NCBI GenBank assembly: GCA_963791625.1
Contig: CAWBTA010000016.1
Location: 124,001 to 188,000, forward strand
From: JANMCE01 sp963791625
GTDB taxonomy: Bacteria > Actinomycetota > Acidimicrobiia > Acidimicrobiales > Ilumatobacteraceae
Reading direction: 5' to 3'
Length of the DNA stretch: 64,000 nt
This document shows positions 20,649-29,457 of this stretch, one piece after another (positions within the stretch are counted from its first letter, which is position 1; each line of letters opens with the position of its first letter). Made by a program: the position numbers and the translations under genes. Below the pieces are notes generated by a model. The model was not told the DNA's origin and did not search any database. It saw nothing but the letters and a program-made list of their open reading frames with translations.

Positions 20649-23345
20649 TCACCGACCTGCCGTCAGGTGGGAGGATTGGTCTTGGCTGCGCCCACGTTGT
20701 TGTGCATGTCGACGGTGCCGGCGGCACCGGTTCTCCCGGAAATCACTGCTCTTCGTTGCCGTTTGGGTCGCGTGGGAGTTCAGCAAGGGATCGGCGCCCG
20801 CGTTGGCAGGGGACACGAAGTAGCCGTCGAGCGTACCGACGCCCGGTTCGAGAGATACCTCCAGCCGGTAGTTTTCGTTCGGCGTCAGCCCGGCCAGTTC
20901 GTAGACACCGTTGCTGTCGGTGTACACGGTTGTCACGATGACACCAGCGCTGTCGAACACCGCAACACCGATTCCTGCAAGGTTGCTGGCAGGGCCCTCG
21001 TCGCGGATCCCGTTGGCGTCGAAGTCTTTCCACACCACGCCACCGATGCTGGCGGTGTACGCCGGGTCGGCGAATCGCACACCGACCTTCAGTGGTTCGC
21101 CGGTGAGCAACGTGAAGGGCCCGTTCAGACCGACGAGCGTTGCCGTGTACGCAATGCTGTTCCATGATTCGAGCGGCGTGGCCTTCGGGGCCGGAACCGA
21201 TCCGTTGAGCCGGGTCCGTACGGAAATGTGAAGTTTCTCACCCGGTGCGAGAGGTACAGTCGGTTCGTAGACGAGGCCGAAAGAAAGAGCCGGGGTGGCC
21301 GTCGACGTCGCCCACGTATCGGGCACACATCCCGCCGGCCCGTTTACGGTACCGACCGCCGCGAACACGCCACCGGAGGCCCGGACCTGATCGCCAGCGC
21401 TGCTGTCCCAGCGGCATGGATTACGCGAGCTGCTCAGGCCAACGATGTACTGGCCGGCAGGCACGGGCGTCATCACGCCGAACGCATCCTTACGTTGCAC
21501 ACTGTCGATGGCGATCAGCTCAGCATCCCATTCCGATAGGCGCGGTTCGCCAGGTGCCGCTACCGTCACGTCGCCAACTGACGGAAGAATGTCCACCAGA
21601 TCGAGGCGGCTCAGTGGCGACGAGCCGCTATTGGCGAGCTCGAAGTTGTACGAGACCGTGCCCGAAAGGTCCGTCGTCGCCGTCGCCGGATAGAACGTGG
21701 GCACGGTGTCGCTGGCACCTTGCACGGTGGCTGTTGCGCTCAAGGCTTCGGCACCCTGGGGCATCGTCCATGACGCCTGGTTGCCCACGCAGAGCCGGTC
21801 GGTCTTGACTCCGTCACCGTCGAAGTCACCGGTGTCGGGGAGATCGTCATTGCACCACACCGTGTTGTAACCCGACACGCCTGAAGTCGGGTCAACAGGC
21901 GACGAGTTCGAATTCGATGTCACCGTGATACCGGGGATCACGGTGGACTTCATGCGTGCCGACACGTACACCCCGACTGCGGATACTCCAGACCATCCAC
22001 CGTGGAGGGAGCATCCCTTGAAGGTCCAACGCAGCAAGGTGCGTATACCGGATGCATTCGGGATCACTTCGAACATGGGGGTTTTGCAGCCGGGCTGCTG
22101 GGTCGGGTCAAACGCCACGGGGGCGCCGCCTTCCACACTGACGGCGGCGTAGGAGGTCCACCAGTTGCCTGCGGCACCGAAGGTGTAGTCGAGGTTTTCG
22201 TCCAGAAGTTGGGTGATGACTGGGTCGACCAGGTCGCCGCCCGCCTGCTCGTTGTTGACGACTCGGATTGAATAGGCGAGATCACGCGACCCGAGCTTGG
22301 TGGTGCCCGCGTCGCTTACAGGACCGGGGTTCAACCAGTCGGGAGGCGGGCCGAGAGGGATGTTCGGTGCGCCAATCACGAAGCTCTGCGTATCGGGCAG
22401 CGCAGATGGCGGGTACACGTTGACTGTGCTGCAGCTGGTACCGACGGCAGGGGCCACCTTCGTCGCGCAGTTCTGGACGGAGGTGCCCGACGCGAGGGGC
22501 GAGTCGGTAAAGGTCCGAAGCCACAGGCTGCCGGAGGCGTTCGCAGCAACGTCGATGCGGATCTTGGTGAGATTCTGGTATCGGTACTGGCTGAGGTCCT
22601 GGCCCGGCAACGCGCAACCGGCCGGTTGCGGATCCATCCACAAGAGGTCATCCGTTAGCGGCACGTACCCGACGCCGCAATCGACCGAGATGGACAGGCC
22701 GCTGTCGGCACCGAGGTTGTGCACGACGAGCCCAGTGGGAAGCACATCCTCGATCGAATACGCCACGGTTTGGGCGGGCGCATAGATGCTCCAGTAGTTG
22801 AGGCCGCCGACCGCAGCGTCGCTGCCCCACTTCGAGAACGGACGGATGTAGGTTGACGCAACACAGTCGGGCAGCGAGGTAATGGTGACGTTGGCCGCGG
22901 TGGCCATGCCGGTGACGCCGCTCGCCGACATCCGGGCGGTGGGCGCGACAGGTCCGGGATCGGGACTCCCGGCCGTCTTGCACGACGGCACCTGAACCTG
23001 AATCACGACCGATCCGCTTGAGCCCGGAGAGAGGGGGTCAGCCAGTTTGAAGTGGACCGTGTTTCCCGTCACCGAGCTGCTCGAAACAAAGCCACCCGCC
23101 GGGGGGTTCCCCACGATCGATAGTGGCGCCGGAATATCAACGTCCAGCAGTCCGCCCGTGCAGTCGGCAACGGAGGAAGAGCAACCGAATCGAGCGGTGT
23201 AGGTGAGCACCCCGTCGGCGGCAACGGTCGTTACTGATGGTTCCAGGGAGACCTGCACGTTGGCGCTGCCGGCCGCGAAGGCAAGCCCCGTTGCGGCAAG
23301 CAGGGCAACGGTCAGAAGGCCGCCGGTTACCAACTTTCGATTCAT
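20649..23345 (-). CDS. Secreted surface protein with DUF11-like repeats and SdrD B-like domain
   Basis: An 898-residue exported protein with a signal peptide (residues 1 to about 25, ending LAATGLAFAAG). The body is beta-rich with DUF11-type stretches (YTARFGCSSS..., FHIS-like LAPGEKLHISVRT) and many cysteine-containing loops; near the C-terminus an SdrD B-like domain reads WKDFDANGIRDEGPASNLAG and TDSNGVYELAGLTPNENYRL. No LPXTG signal or membrane anchor was seen. The last 33 residues are Arg/His-rich and look out of frame: removing one C near 20736-20740 would give DFGRTGAAGTVDMHNNVG and a stop at 20663-20665, so a frameshift there is likely. Role: cell-surface or extracellular structure; no enzyme motif seen. 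Confidence 0.75.
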   Translation of the reverse strand: MNRKLVTGGLLTVALLAATGLAFAAGSANVQVSLEPSVTTVAADGVLTYTARFGCSSSVADCTGGLLDVDIPAPLSIVGNPPAGGFVSSSSVTGNTVHFKLADPLSPGSSGSVVIQVQVPSCKTAGSPDPGPVAPTARMSASGVTGMATAANVTITSLPDCVASTYIRPFSKWGSDAAVGGLNYWSIYAPAQTVAYSIEDVLPTGLVVHNLGADSGLSISVDCGVGYVPLTDDLLWMDPQPAGCALPGQDLSQYRYQNLTKIRIDVAANASGSLWLRTFTDSPLASGTSVQNCATKVAPAVGTSCSTVNVYPPSALPDTQSFVIGAPNIPLGPPPDWLNPGPVSDAGTTKLGSRDLAYSIRVVNNEQAGGDLVDPVITQLLDENLDYTFGAAGNWWTSYAAVSVEGGAPVAFDPTQQPGCKTPMFEVIPNASGIRTLLRWTFKGCSLHGGWSGVSAVGVYVSARMKSTVIPGITVTSNSNSSPVDPTSGVSGYNTVWCNDDLPDTGDFDGDGVKTDRLCVGNQASWTMPQGAEALSATATVQGASDTVPTFYPATATTDLSGTVSYNFELANSGSSPLSRLDLVDILPSVGDVTVAAPGEPRLSEWDAELIAIDSVQRKDAFGVMTPVPAGQYIVGLSSSRNPCRWDSSAGDQVRASGGVFAAVGTVNGPAGCVPDTWATSTATPALSFGLVYEPTVPLAPGEKLHISVRTRLNGSVPAPKATPLESWNSIAYTATLVGLNGPFTLLTGEPLKVGVRFADPAYTASIGGVVWKDFDANGIRDEGPASNLAGIGVAVFDSAGVIVTTVYTDSNGVYELAGLTPNENYRLEVSLEPGVGTLDGYFVSPANAGADPLLNSHATQTATKSSDFRENRCRRHRRHAQQRGRSQDQSSHLTAGR

Positions 23346-23457
23346 GTCGACTAAATCGGCGGCCGACCGTTCGCACTGAACCGCTCTGCACCTTTTCAGA
23401 CGGCGTCTTGACCACCTGCGGAAACCCCGCCGCTCGGTGCTCTTGGTGGGGTGTGGG

Positions 23458-24189
23458 CTAGGTCAAGAAACCCTTCAGAAGTGCACCGGTGCCGGCCACG
23501 TGGCTCTCCATCGCGTGACGCGCTCGCCGGGCATCGCCATTCAGAATGGCGGTCACCACCGCTCGGTGCTGACTGTCGGAGTGCTCAATGTTGCGGGAAA
23601 GCACCGGGATTGCGGCGAGCAGTTCATCGAGCCGAACCTGAACTTCGGCCACCGCTGTGGCTATGGACGAGGAGCCGCTGAGCTCGCCGATGGCCAGATG
23701 CAGCCGACTGTCAGCGATGCGACGACGGTCGGGAGATGCCCGATCAACCTCGTGCAGCCGAGAAGCGAGCGTGGCGCGTTCGTCGTTGTTGAGGTCGCGG
23801 TTGGCGGCCAGTTCGGCTGCACCGGGTTCAACGATGGAGCGAAACGCCAGCGCGTCATGCAACTCGCTGCCCATAATCCTGGCCGCCAGTTTCGGATCGA
23901 CCGTCTGGCGGTTGCAGGTGTCGTACAGCACGAAGGTACCGCCCAACCGACCGCGGCGACTCTCGACAAAGCCAGCGTCCTGCAGCGCTTTGATGGCCTC
24001 GCGCAACGTGACCCGGCTGACGTTGAGGAACTCGGCCAGCTCGCGTTCGGCTGGTAGTCGTTCACCCTGGCTCACCATGCCGAGCTTGACCGCCTGCATC
24101 AATCGCTCGACGGTCTGCTCAAAGGCGTTGCCATTCTTCACCGGTCGAAACGCTGCTCCGGGAGGCCGTCCGAGCAGCATGTCGGTCAC
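23458..24189 (-). CDS. FadR-family (GntR) transcriptional regulator
   Basis: A 243-residue regulator. The N-terminal winged helix (about 25-95) has the GntR pattern RLPAERELAEFLNVSRVTLR and EAIKALQDAGFVESRRGRLG, followed by an all-helical FCD effector domain (about 110-230) with the expected Arg/Asp/His residues (FRSIVEPGAAE, DSRLHLAIGELS, EHSDSQHRAVVTAIL). Its ATG overlaps the amidotransferase stop as ATGA, so it is co-translated with the glutamine-amide/ligase module and probably controls it. FCD regulators bind small carboxylic acids; the ligand here is unknown. The surface-protein gene begins 112 bases downstream. Confidence 0.92.
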   Translation of the reverse strand: MTDMLLGRPPGAAFRPVKNGNAFEQTVERLMQAVKLGMVSQGERLPAERELAEFLNVSRVTLREAIKALQDAGFVESRRGRLGGTFVLYDTCNRQTVDPKLAARIMGSELHDALAFRSIVEPGAAELAANRDLNNDERATLASRLHEVDRASPDRRRIADSRLHLAIGELSGSSSIATAVAEVQVRLDELLAAIPVLSRNIEHSDSQHRAVVTAILNGDARRARHAMESHVAGTGALLKGFLT

Positions 24190-24863
24190 TGCGCTATCAC
24201 CTTCAAGAACCGGTCGAACAGATCGGCCGCCCGTTTCTCCGCATCGTCGGTCGTGCGGAGGGTCTGTTCAAGCATCGCGTCAACGTCGAGGCCCCGCTCG
24301 CTCATGATGGCCGCCCCGCCGCCGGCCAGCCAGCTTCGGAGCATCTTTTCATTGAGCTCCGGGTGGAATTGGGTGGCGAAACTCCGACCGATGCGGAACG
24401 CCTGATTGGCGTTGGCGTTCTTGGCGAGGAGGGTGGCGGCCGGCGGCAGCGTCCAGTGATCGTCGTGCCATTGGAACCACGGCCCTCTGGCCAAGATGTC
24501 CTGTCCGATACCGGTGGACTCCACCTCGTACCAGCCGATCTCCGGCGTGGCCGATTTGGTGACCGTTCCGCCATGCGCGGCGGCGAGCAGTTGGCTACCG
24601 AAGCAGATGCCGAAAACGGGTAGGTCGCGATCGGCCGCGTCACGCAGGAGCGCGAGTTCGGGCTGCACCTGGGGTTGTACGTGATCCCAGTACACGGACC
24701 ATTCCGACCCGAGCGAAATCACCAAATCGAACCCGTCAAGCATCGGCCATGACTCCGGCTGCTCGCGGACAACTGTGGTCAGCGCATACCCGTGATGTTC
24801 GGCCCGCGCCCCTATGAACCCAGCGTCCGAGTCCCCGTCATTCCCCAAAACCAAAGCACGCAT
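24186..24863 (-). CDS. Class I glutamine amidotransferase-like hydrolase
   Basis: A 225-residue protein from the ATG at 24863 (MRALVLGNDGDSDAG); the open frame upstream is repeat sequence and is not included. The triad is present: nucleophile Cys87 in FGICFGSQLLAAAHGG, His167 and Glu169 in TQFHPELNE. It resembles GuaA-type glutaminase domains and stand-alone amidases that act on gamma-glutamyl compounds. Placed beside a glutamine-synthetase-like ligase and a broken permease, it could remove glutamate from a gamma-glutamylated intermediate, as PuuD does in putrescine breakdown, but the sequence is not of the PuuD type at every motif. The exact substrate is unknown. It is separated from the ligase by 110 bases holding a dispersed repeat. 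Confidence 0.85.
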   Translation of the reverse strand: MRALVLGNDGDSDAGFIGARAEHHGYALTTVVREQPESWPMLDGFDLVISLGSEWSVYWDHVQPQVQPELALLRDAADRDLPVFGICFGSQLLAAAHGGTVTKSATPEIGWYEVESTGIGQDILARGPWFQWHDDHWTLPPAATLLAKNANANQAFRIGRSFATQFHPELNEKMLRSWLAGGGAAIMSERGLDVDAMLEQTLRTTDDAEKRAADLFDRFLKVIAQ

Positions 24864-24899
24864 TGCTCGCAGCTTAGTGACGAAAATCAGCCCACGCGA

Positions 24900-24965
24900 C
24901 TCGCCGCATTGACCGAGCGAAGCGAGACTGAACGCCGGGAGCGGTAGCGAGCAAGTGAGGCATCT
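24900..24965 (+). repeat. Dispersed palindromic repeat, copy A
   Basis: Shares CGCATTG, CCGAGCGAAGCGAG and GAGCGGTAGCGA, in the same order and nearly the same spacing, with two other places in the window (44396-44468 and, inverted, 47926-47987). The core GAGCGAAGCGAG resembles a REP-like palindrome. It fills most of the 110-base gap between the ligase stop and the amidotransferase start. Confidence 0.75.
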
Positions 24966-24973
24966 AGCAACGC

Positions 24974-26353
24974 TTAGACCCTCTCGAAGTAGCGGCGGAG
25001 TTCCCAGTCGCTGACGTGGCGATTGAAGGCAGCCCACTCTTCTTCGGCGGCATGCAGGATGTGGAAGTGCACGTCCTCACCGAAGCACTCTTTTGCGATC
25101 GTCGAGTTGCGCCACAGTTCGATGGCGTCGACGATGTTCCACGGGATGCGCGGCAGATCTTTGGCTTCATAACCGTTGGCCATATAGGGCTCGCCCGGGT
25201 CGATCTTGTTGGCGATGCCGTATAGTCCGCCGGCGAGTTGCCCCGCAAAGGCGTGATAGCCGTTGGCATCGGCACCGGGCACACGACATTCGACGCGCAT
25301 GCCTTTGCCGTGACCGACCACGCGGAACCCAAGCGTGCGATTGTCCACTCCCCAGCCGACACCCGTGGGCGCCCATGAACCGGGCTGAAAACGTTTGTAA
25401 CTGTTGATGGTGGGTGCGTACAGCAGCGAAAATTCGCGTGCCGTTTGGATCAGCCCGCCGAGGTACCAGCGGAAGGTCTGGCTCATGTGGTGCGCTTCGT
25501 GACCCGCCATCAGTGACTCGTTTCCATCGGCCGACCAGAGGCTGGAATGGATGTGATAGCTGCTGCCGGTATCGCCCATGTCGTACTTGGCCATGAAGCT
25601 GATCGACCGGTCGTTGAGCGCGGCGATTTCCTTGATGGCGTTCTTGAAGAAGGCGTTGGCATCGGCCATGGCCAGCGCGTCCATATAGGTGAGGTTCATC
25701 TCGTGCTGACCCATACCAGCCTCACCCTTGCTGGTCTCCACCGGTAGGCCGGCGGCCTTCAGCTGTCGGCGGATCTGCCCAATGATGTACTCGTCCTTGG
25801 TGGTCTGCAGGACGTGGTAGTCCTCCAGGAACGGCGAGTGATTTTCGAGGTTCCTGTAGCCCTTGGCGTGGGCCTCTCGGTAGGTCTCGTAGAAGAGGAA
25901 GAACTCGATCTCGCTCCCCAGCATGGGAGTGAAACCCATGCCCTTGGCTTTCGCGATCTGATCTTTCAGAATCTGCCGGGGCGACACGTCGATGGGCTTT
26001 CCGGTGTCAACATCCTCGAGGTCGCACATGACCAGTGCAGTCTTTTCGATCCACGGACAGAGCCGGATCGTGTCGGGGTCGGGCACGCTGCGCATGTCTC
26101 CGTAGCCCTTGTCGTAGTTGGCAAAGCGGTAGCCCGGTACTGCGTTGTTGTCCATGTCGGTGGCGATGAGGTAGTTGCAGTTTTCGGCACCTTCGCTGAG
26201 CACTACATCAAGGTAGAACTCGCCATCACAGCGCTTGCCGACCAGCCGTCCTTGATGGTCGGCAAAGCACACAACGACTGTGTCGACGTGACCTTCGTTG
26301 ATCAGGGTGGCCAGATGCTCGGGGGTGAGTGTGCGGTTCTTCCCTTTGTCCAT
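24974..26353 (-). CDS. Glutamine synthetase-like gamma-glutamyl amine ligase
   Basis: A 459-residue glutamine synthetase fold protein, shown by the beta-grasp start (TVVVCFADHQGRLVGKRCD) and catalytic segments EIEFFLFYETY, GEAGMGQHEMNLTYMDALA, SSYHIHSSLW and the NRTLGFRVVGHGKGMRVECR block. I use the ATG at 26353 (MDKGKNRTLTPEHL): it has GGAG nine bases upstream and sits 5 bases after the SDR stop, while the longer frame runs into the SDR gene. The absence of the adenylylation loop and its neighbours (SDR, amidotransferase, FCD regulator, permease) argue for ligation of glutamate to an amine (GlnA3/PuuA type) rather than ammonia assimilation. That specificity is inference. Confidence 0.87.
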   Translation of the reverse strand: MDKGKNRTLTPEHLATLINEGHVDTVVVCFADHQGRLVGKRCDGEFYLDVVLSEGAENCNYLIATDMDNNAVPGYRFANYDKGYGDMRSVPDPDTIRLCPWIEKTALVMCDLEDVDTGKPIDVSPRQILKDQIAKAKGMGFTPMLGSEIEFFLFYETYREAHAKGYRNLENHSPFLEDYHVLQTTKDEYIIGQIRRQLKAAGLPVETSKGEAGMGQHEMNLTYMDALAMADANAFFKNAIKEIAALNDRSISFMAKYDMGDTGSSYHIHSSLWSADGNESLMAGHEAHHMSQTFRWYLGGLIQTAREFSLLYAPTINSYKRFQPGSWAPTGVGWGVDNRTLGFRVVGHGKGMRVECRVPGADANGYHAFAGQLAGGLYGIANKIDPGEPYMANGYEAKDLPRIPWNIVDAIELWRNSTIAKECFGEDVHFHILHAAEEEWAAFNRHVSDWELRRYFERV

Positions 26354-26358
26354 GGTGG

Positions 26359-27129
26359 CTACTCCGGTGTGGTGTAGGCGGCGGTGATGCCGCCGTCGAT
26401 GAGCAGGCTTTGACCGGTCATGAATGAACTCTCGTCGCTGGCGAGGAACAGCGCGCCGTTGGCGATTTCGATGGCTTCGCCGAAGCGGCCCATCGGCACG
26501 TGGACGAGCCGACGTTGACGTTTGGCGTCGTCGGACAAGAACTTGGCGAGCAGCGGCGTGAGCACCGGCCCGGGGCACAACGCGTTGGCCCGTATGCCCT
26601 GACGGGCGTAGATGACGGCAATCTCGCGGGTCATCGAGAGCACCGCGCCCTTCGATGCGGTGTAGGCAATCTGTGGCGTGGCGGCGCCGAGGTGAGCAAC
26701 GAACGATGCGACGTTGATGATGGAACCACCGCCGCTGTCGAGCATGGCCGGGATGCCGTGACGGCAGCAGCGGGCCAACCCGGTGACGTTGATGTCGAGC
26801 GTACGAGTCCAGGTCTCGTCCGAGGTGTTGGTGGGACCGTCGTCATCGGCCGGACTGATGCCCGCGTTGTTGTACAGCACGTGCAGCCCACCGAACTCTT
26901 CGACGGCGAAGTCGACGGCCGCCTTCACGCTCTGATCATCGGCAACGTCACAGCGGGCGTAGGCGGCTTCGCCCCCAGCCTCCGCAATGGCCTCAACGAC
27001 TTCGTCACCGTCGACGAAATCAGCGATGACCACCTTGGCCCCTTCACGAGCAAACAGCTCGGCAGCGACACGACCAAGACCGGCGGCCGCACCCGTAATC
27101 AGTGCGACCTTGCCATCTAAACGACCCAT
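26359..27129 (-). CDS. Short-chain dehydrogenase/reductase
   Basis: A 256-residue classical SDR with the NAD(P)-binding motif TGAAAGLG (residues 12-19), Asp37 after beta-2 (IADFVDGDE) suggesting NAD preference, NNAG at 87-90, and the catalytic set Ser142, Tyr156 and Lys160 (YTASK). The C-terminal LASDESSFMTGQSLLIDGG is typical of the FabG-like branch. It is the first gene of the ligase/amidotransferase/regulator run and lies 5 bases from the ligase. A divergent promoter region of 88 bases separates it from the M14 peptidase gene. The substrate is unknown; it may oxidise an alcohol or aldehyde intermediate of the amine pathway. Confidence 0.92.
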   Translation of the reverse strand: MGRLDGKVALITGAAAGLGRVAAELFAREGAKVVIADFVDGDEVVEAIAEAGGEAAYARCDVADDQSVKAAVDFAVEEFGGLHVLYNNAGISPADDDGPTNTSDETWTRTLDINVTGLARCCRHGIPAMLDSGGGSIINVASFVAHLGAATPQIAYTASKGAVLSMTREIAVIYARQGIRANALCPGPVLTPLLAKFLSDDAKRQRRLVHVPMGRFGEAIEIANGALFLASDESSFMTGQSLLIDGGITAAYTTPE

Positions 27130-27217
27130 GATTCTCCCCTACTGCGGAATGGACTGAACCCAGACACTATCGGCCGCAGGAGAGACGCAACTCGGGCGGC
27201 GTCCTACACTTCTGAAC

Positions 27218-29080
27218 TTGCGCATCCATCGGCTCAGTACGCAGCTCATCTCGATCGGTCTGTTGGCTGTGGGGGGCGTGCCCATGCTGCCCACGGCTGC
27301 GCACGCTGCCGCGACAACAGCCGCGTATCGAGCGGTCGGTCCACGACGACTGGCAGACACACGCCCAACCTCGAGCAGCGGCTTCACCCGAATCGATGCG
27401 CACACCATTCGGGTTGTCGTCGATACCGAAGCAGTCGCGGCGACACTGACGGTAACGGCCGTCGATACACGCGGAGCGGGATTCGTCACGGTCTGGCCGA
27501 CCGACACATCGCGCCCCGAGGCATCAAACCTCAACGTCACCCGAGCGGGCGAGGTCCGAGCTAACACCGTCACGGTTCGCCTGGGCACGGCCGGCTCGGT
27601 GGATCTCTATGTCCAAACACCGACCCAGCTGATTGTCGATCTTGTCGGCCTTTTCATTCAGGTGGCCGATGCAACGGCCGGCCGCTATCAGCCCTCCAAC
27701 GCAGGCCGTGTTCTCGACACGCGCGAGCCGACCTTCGGCGCGACCCCGTTGAAGCCTGGCCGCCAGCGCGATGTTCCGCTGCCCGCCGACGTGCCAACCG
27801 ATGCCATCGCGGTTGCCGCCAACCTCACCTTCACCGGAACCCTGGGCGCGGGATTCTTCACGGCATGGCCGGCCGGGTCTCGGCTGCCTCAGGCATCGAC
27901 CGGCAACGCCGACGGCGCAGCCCAGACCCGCGCGATCTTCACGGTGGTGCCCGTTTCTGCGTCGGGTTTCTCGGTGTACACACAGGGCGGCGCCCACGTC
28001 GTGGTGGATATCGTCGGCTACTTCACCGGTCCGTCAGCGCCCCTGTCTAGCGAGGGGCTTTTCGCGCCGCAGGACCCGGCAAGACTGCTGGATACGCGGT
28101 CGGGCAGTCCGGGGTTTGTGTGGCCGGACGGCACCATCGAGTTGCCCGTCAACGCCGCCGGCCACGCGGCAGCGTGGCTGAACTACACCAGCACCGATGC
28201 CTTCGCCGCTGGCTTCATGACGGCATGGCCGGCGCGTACTCCGAGGCCTTCGATGTCATCGCTGAATGCGCCCGCTGCCGGTGTCGCCATCGCCAACGCG
28301 GCCATCACGAACCTGTCGTCGGCTGGCATCGCGCTGTCGTCGGCCGCGGGCGAAAACCTCATCGCCGATCTCGCCGGCTACTTCACCGGAACGCCGGAGG
28401 CGGCGACCACTACTGCAATGTCCAACCAGCCCCCGGCCACGTTCACGTTCGGGTCATCGGCCGACGGCCGCGCTCTGGCGGCAACCCACCGACAAGGCTC
28501 CGACAACCCGAGCCGAAATGTGCTGGTCATCGGCAGCATGCACGGCGAGGAACCGGCAGGCACCCGGGTCGCTGACGCGTTGGCGACCTCCGCTTTGCCG
28601 CCGGATCTGGAGCTGTGGACACTGCGCACGATGAATCCCGACGGACTTGCCACCGGAACACGACGCAATGGCAATGACGTCGATCTGAATCGAAATTGGC
28701 CCGGTTCCCTGTACCCCTCCGTTGCGACCGCAGGGTCGGGCCCCTATCCGATGAGCGAGCCAGAGAACCAGGCGATGCTGCGGCTGGTGAATGCGATCGA
28801 AAGTCGCCAGCCACTCGACTGGGCCATCAGTTACCACCAGCCACTGTCCACGATCGACTGTGATCCCGCTCGCGGCCAAAGGCTTCTGAGCGCCTGCTCG
28901 GCATTTTCGAAAACGACAGGGACGCCGATGCAAACATTTCTTCGTATACCCGGCACCATGACCGACACCATGAACGGAACGGGTAAAGGCCAGTGGTTCA
29001 CCGTCGAGTTCGGCATTGCACAACCAGCCGACACCGAAGTGTCCCGCCATGTCACCGCGATTAGCCTGATCGGCCGATGA
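27218..29080 (+). CDS. Secreted M14-family zinc carboxypeptidase with three RxLDTR repeats
   Basis: A 620-residue exported protein. The signal peptide (residues 1-31) ends TAAHAA. Three surface repeats of about 120 residues follow, each opening with a DTR motif (RRLADTR, GRVLDTR, ARLLDTR) and closing with VDLVGLFI, VDIVGYFTG or ADLAGYFTG. The C-terminal catalytic domain has the M14 zinc motif His442-Gly-Glu-Glu445, a DVDLNRNWP core, the third zinc ligand in AISYHQP (about 540) and the catalytic glutamate in FTVEFG (about 596). This matches MpaA-like enzymes that cut peptidoglycan peptides. The TTG start at 27218 has no clear Shine-Dalgarno sequence. Its stop overlaps the queF start as ATGA. 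Confidence 0.88.
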   Translation: MRIHRLSTQLISIGLLAVGGVPMLPTAAHAAATTAAYRAVGPRRLADTRPTSSSGFTRIDAHTIRVVVDTEAVAATLTVTAVDTRGAGFVTVWPTDTSRPEASNLNVTRAGEVRANTVTVRLGTAGSVDLYVQTPTQLIVDLVGLFIQVADATAGRYQPSNAGRVLDTREPTFGATPLKPGRQRDVPLPADVPTDAIAVAANLTFTGTLGAGFFTAWPAGSRLPQASTGNADGAAQTRAIFTVVPVSASGFSVYTQGGAHVVVDIVGYFTGPSAPLSSEGLFAPQDPARLLDTRSGSPGFVWPDGTIELPVNAAGHAAAWLNYTSTDAFAAGFMTAWPARTPRPSMSSLNAPAAGVAIANAAITNLSSAGIALSSAAGENLIADLAGYFTGTPEAATTTAMSNQPPATFTFGSSADGRALAATHRQGSDNPSRNVLVIGSMHGEEPAGTRVADALATSALPPDLELWTLRTMNPDGLATGTRRNGNDVDLNRNWPGSLYPSVATAGSGPYPMSEPENQAMLRLVNAIESRQPLDWAISYHQPLSTIDCDPARGQRLLSACSAFSKTTGTPMQTFLRIPGTMTDTMNGTGKGQWFTVEFGIAQPADTEVSRHVTAISLIGR

Positions 29081-29451
29081 ACGAACCAATGTTGGGCCGC
29101 CAGGTTGCGGTAGAGGAATATGGCGGGCTTGACACGTTCCCGGTCGACCGACCAGTGCGGGTGAAATTCACCACCAATGAGCTGCAGTCGCTCTGCCCGG
29201 CCGTACCCGGCATCCAGCCCGACATCTATGAGGCGTCCATCGAGTACACAGCGGTCACCCACGCCATTGAGTCAAAGTCCTTCAAGCTCTGGTTGGTCAC
29301 CTTCCGAGATCGGCGCATTTTCGCCGAGCACCTCGCCATCGAGATGCACGACACCATCGCCGCGCTCGCACCCCAGGTCCGCTACGTGCGTGTGTCGCTC
29401 AAGCAGAACACACGCGGGGGCATTGTCACCGAAGTGAACTTTCCGGCCTGA
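29077..29451 (+). CDS. queF: QueF-type NADPH-dependent preQ0 reductase
   Basis: A 124-residue unimodular (type I) QueF, which reduces preQ0 to preQ1 for queuosine in tRNA. Seen: the catalytic cysteine Cys40 in FTTNELQSLC, Asp49, the family motif ESKSFKLW (Glu65) and FRDRRIFAEHLA. The catalytic loop reads CPAVPGIQPD, two residues longer than the common CPVTGQPD, so the Cys-to-Asp distance is nine rather than seven. It is translationally coupled to the M14 peptidase, with no other queuosine gene in the window. The fit to the family is otherwise strong. GTP cyclohydrolase FolE is a distant relative, but the ESKS motif favours QueF. Confidence 0.87.
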   Translation: MNEPMLGRQVAVEEYGGLDTFPVDRPVRVKFTTNELQSLCPAVPGIQPDIYEASIEYTAVTHAIESKSFKLWLVTFRDRRIFAEHLAIEMHDTIAALAPQVRYVRVSLKQNTRGGIVTEVNFPA

Positions 29452-29457
29452 CGGCTT

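Noticed and set aside
24900..24965. CRISPR-like repeat
   Set aside because: The three copies are dispersed tens of kilobases apart, not regularly spaced, and no cas genes are present.
24864..25037. N-terminal extension of the amidotransferase gene
   Set aside because: The 58 extra codons are repeat copy A plus part of the upstream gene; the family N-terminus begins at MRALVLGNDG.
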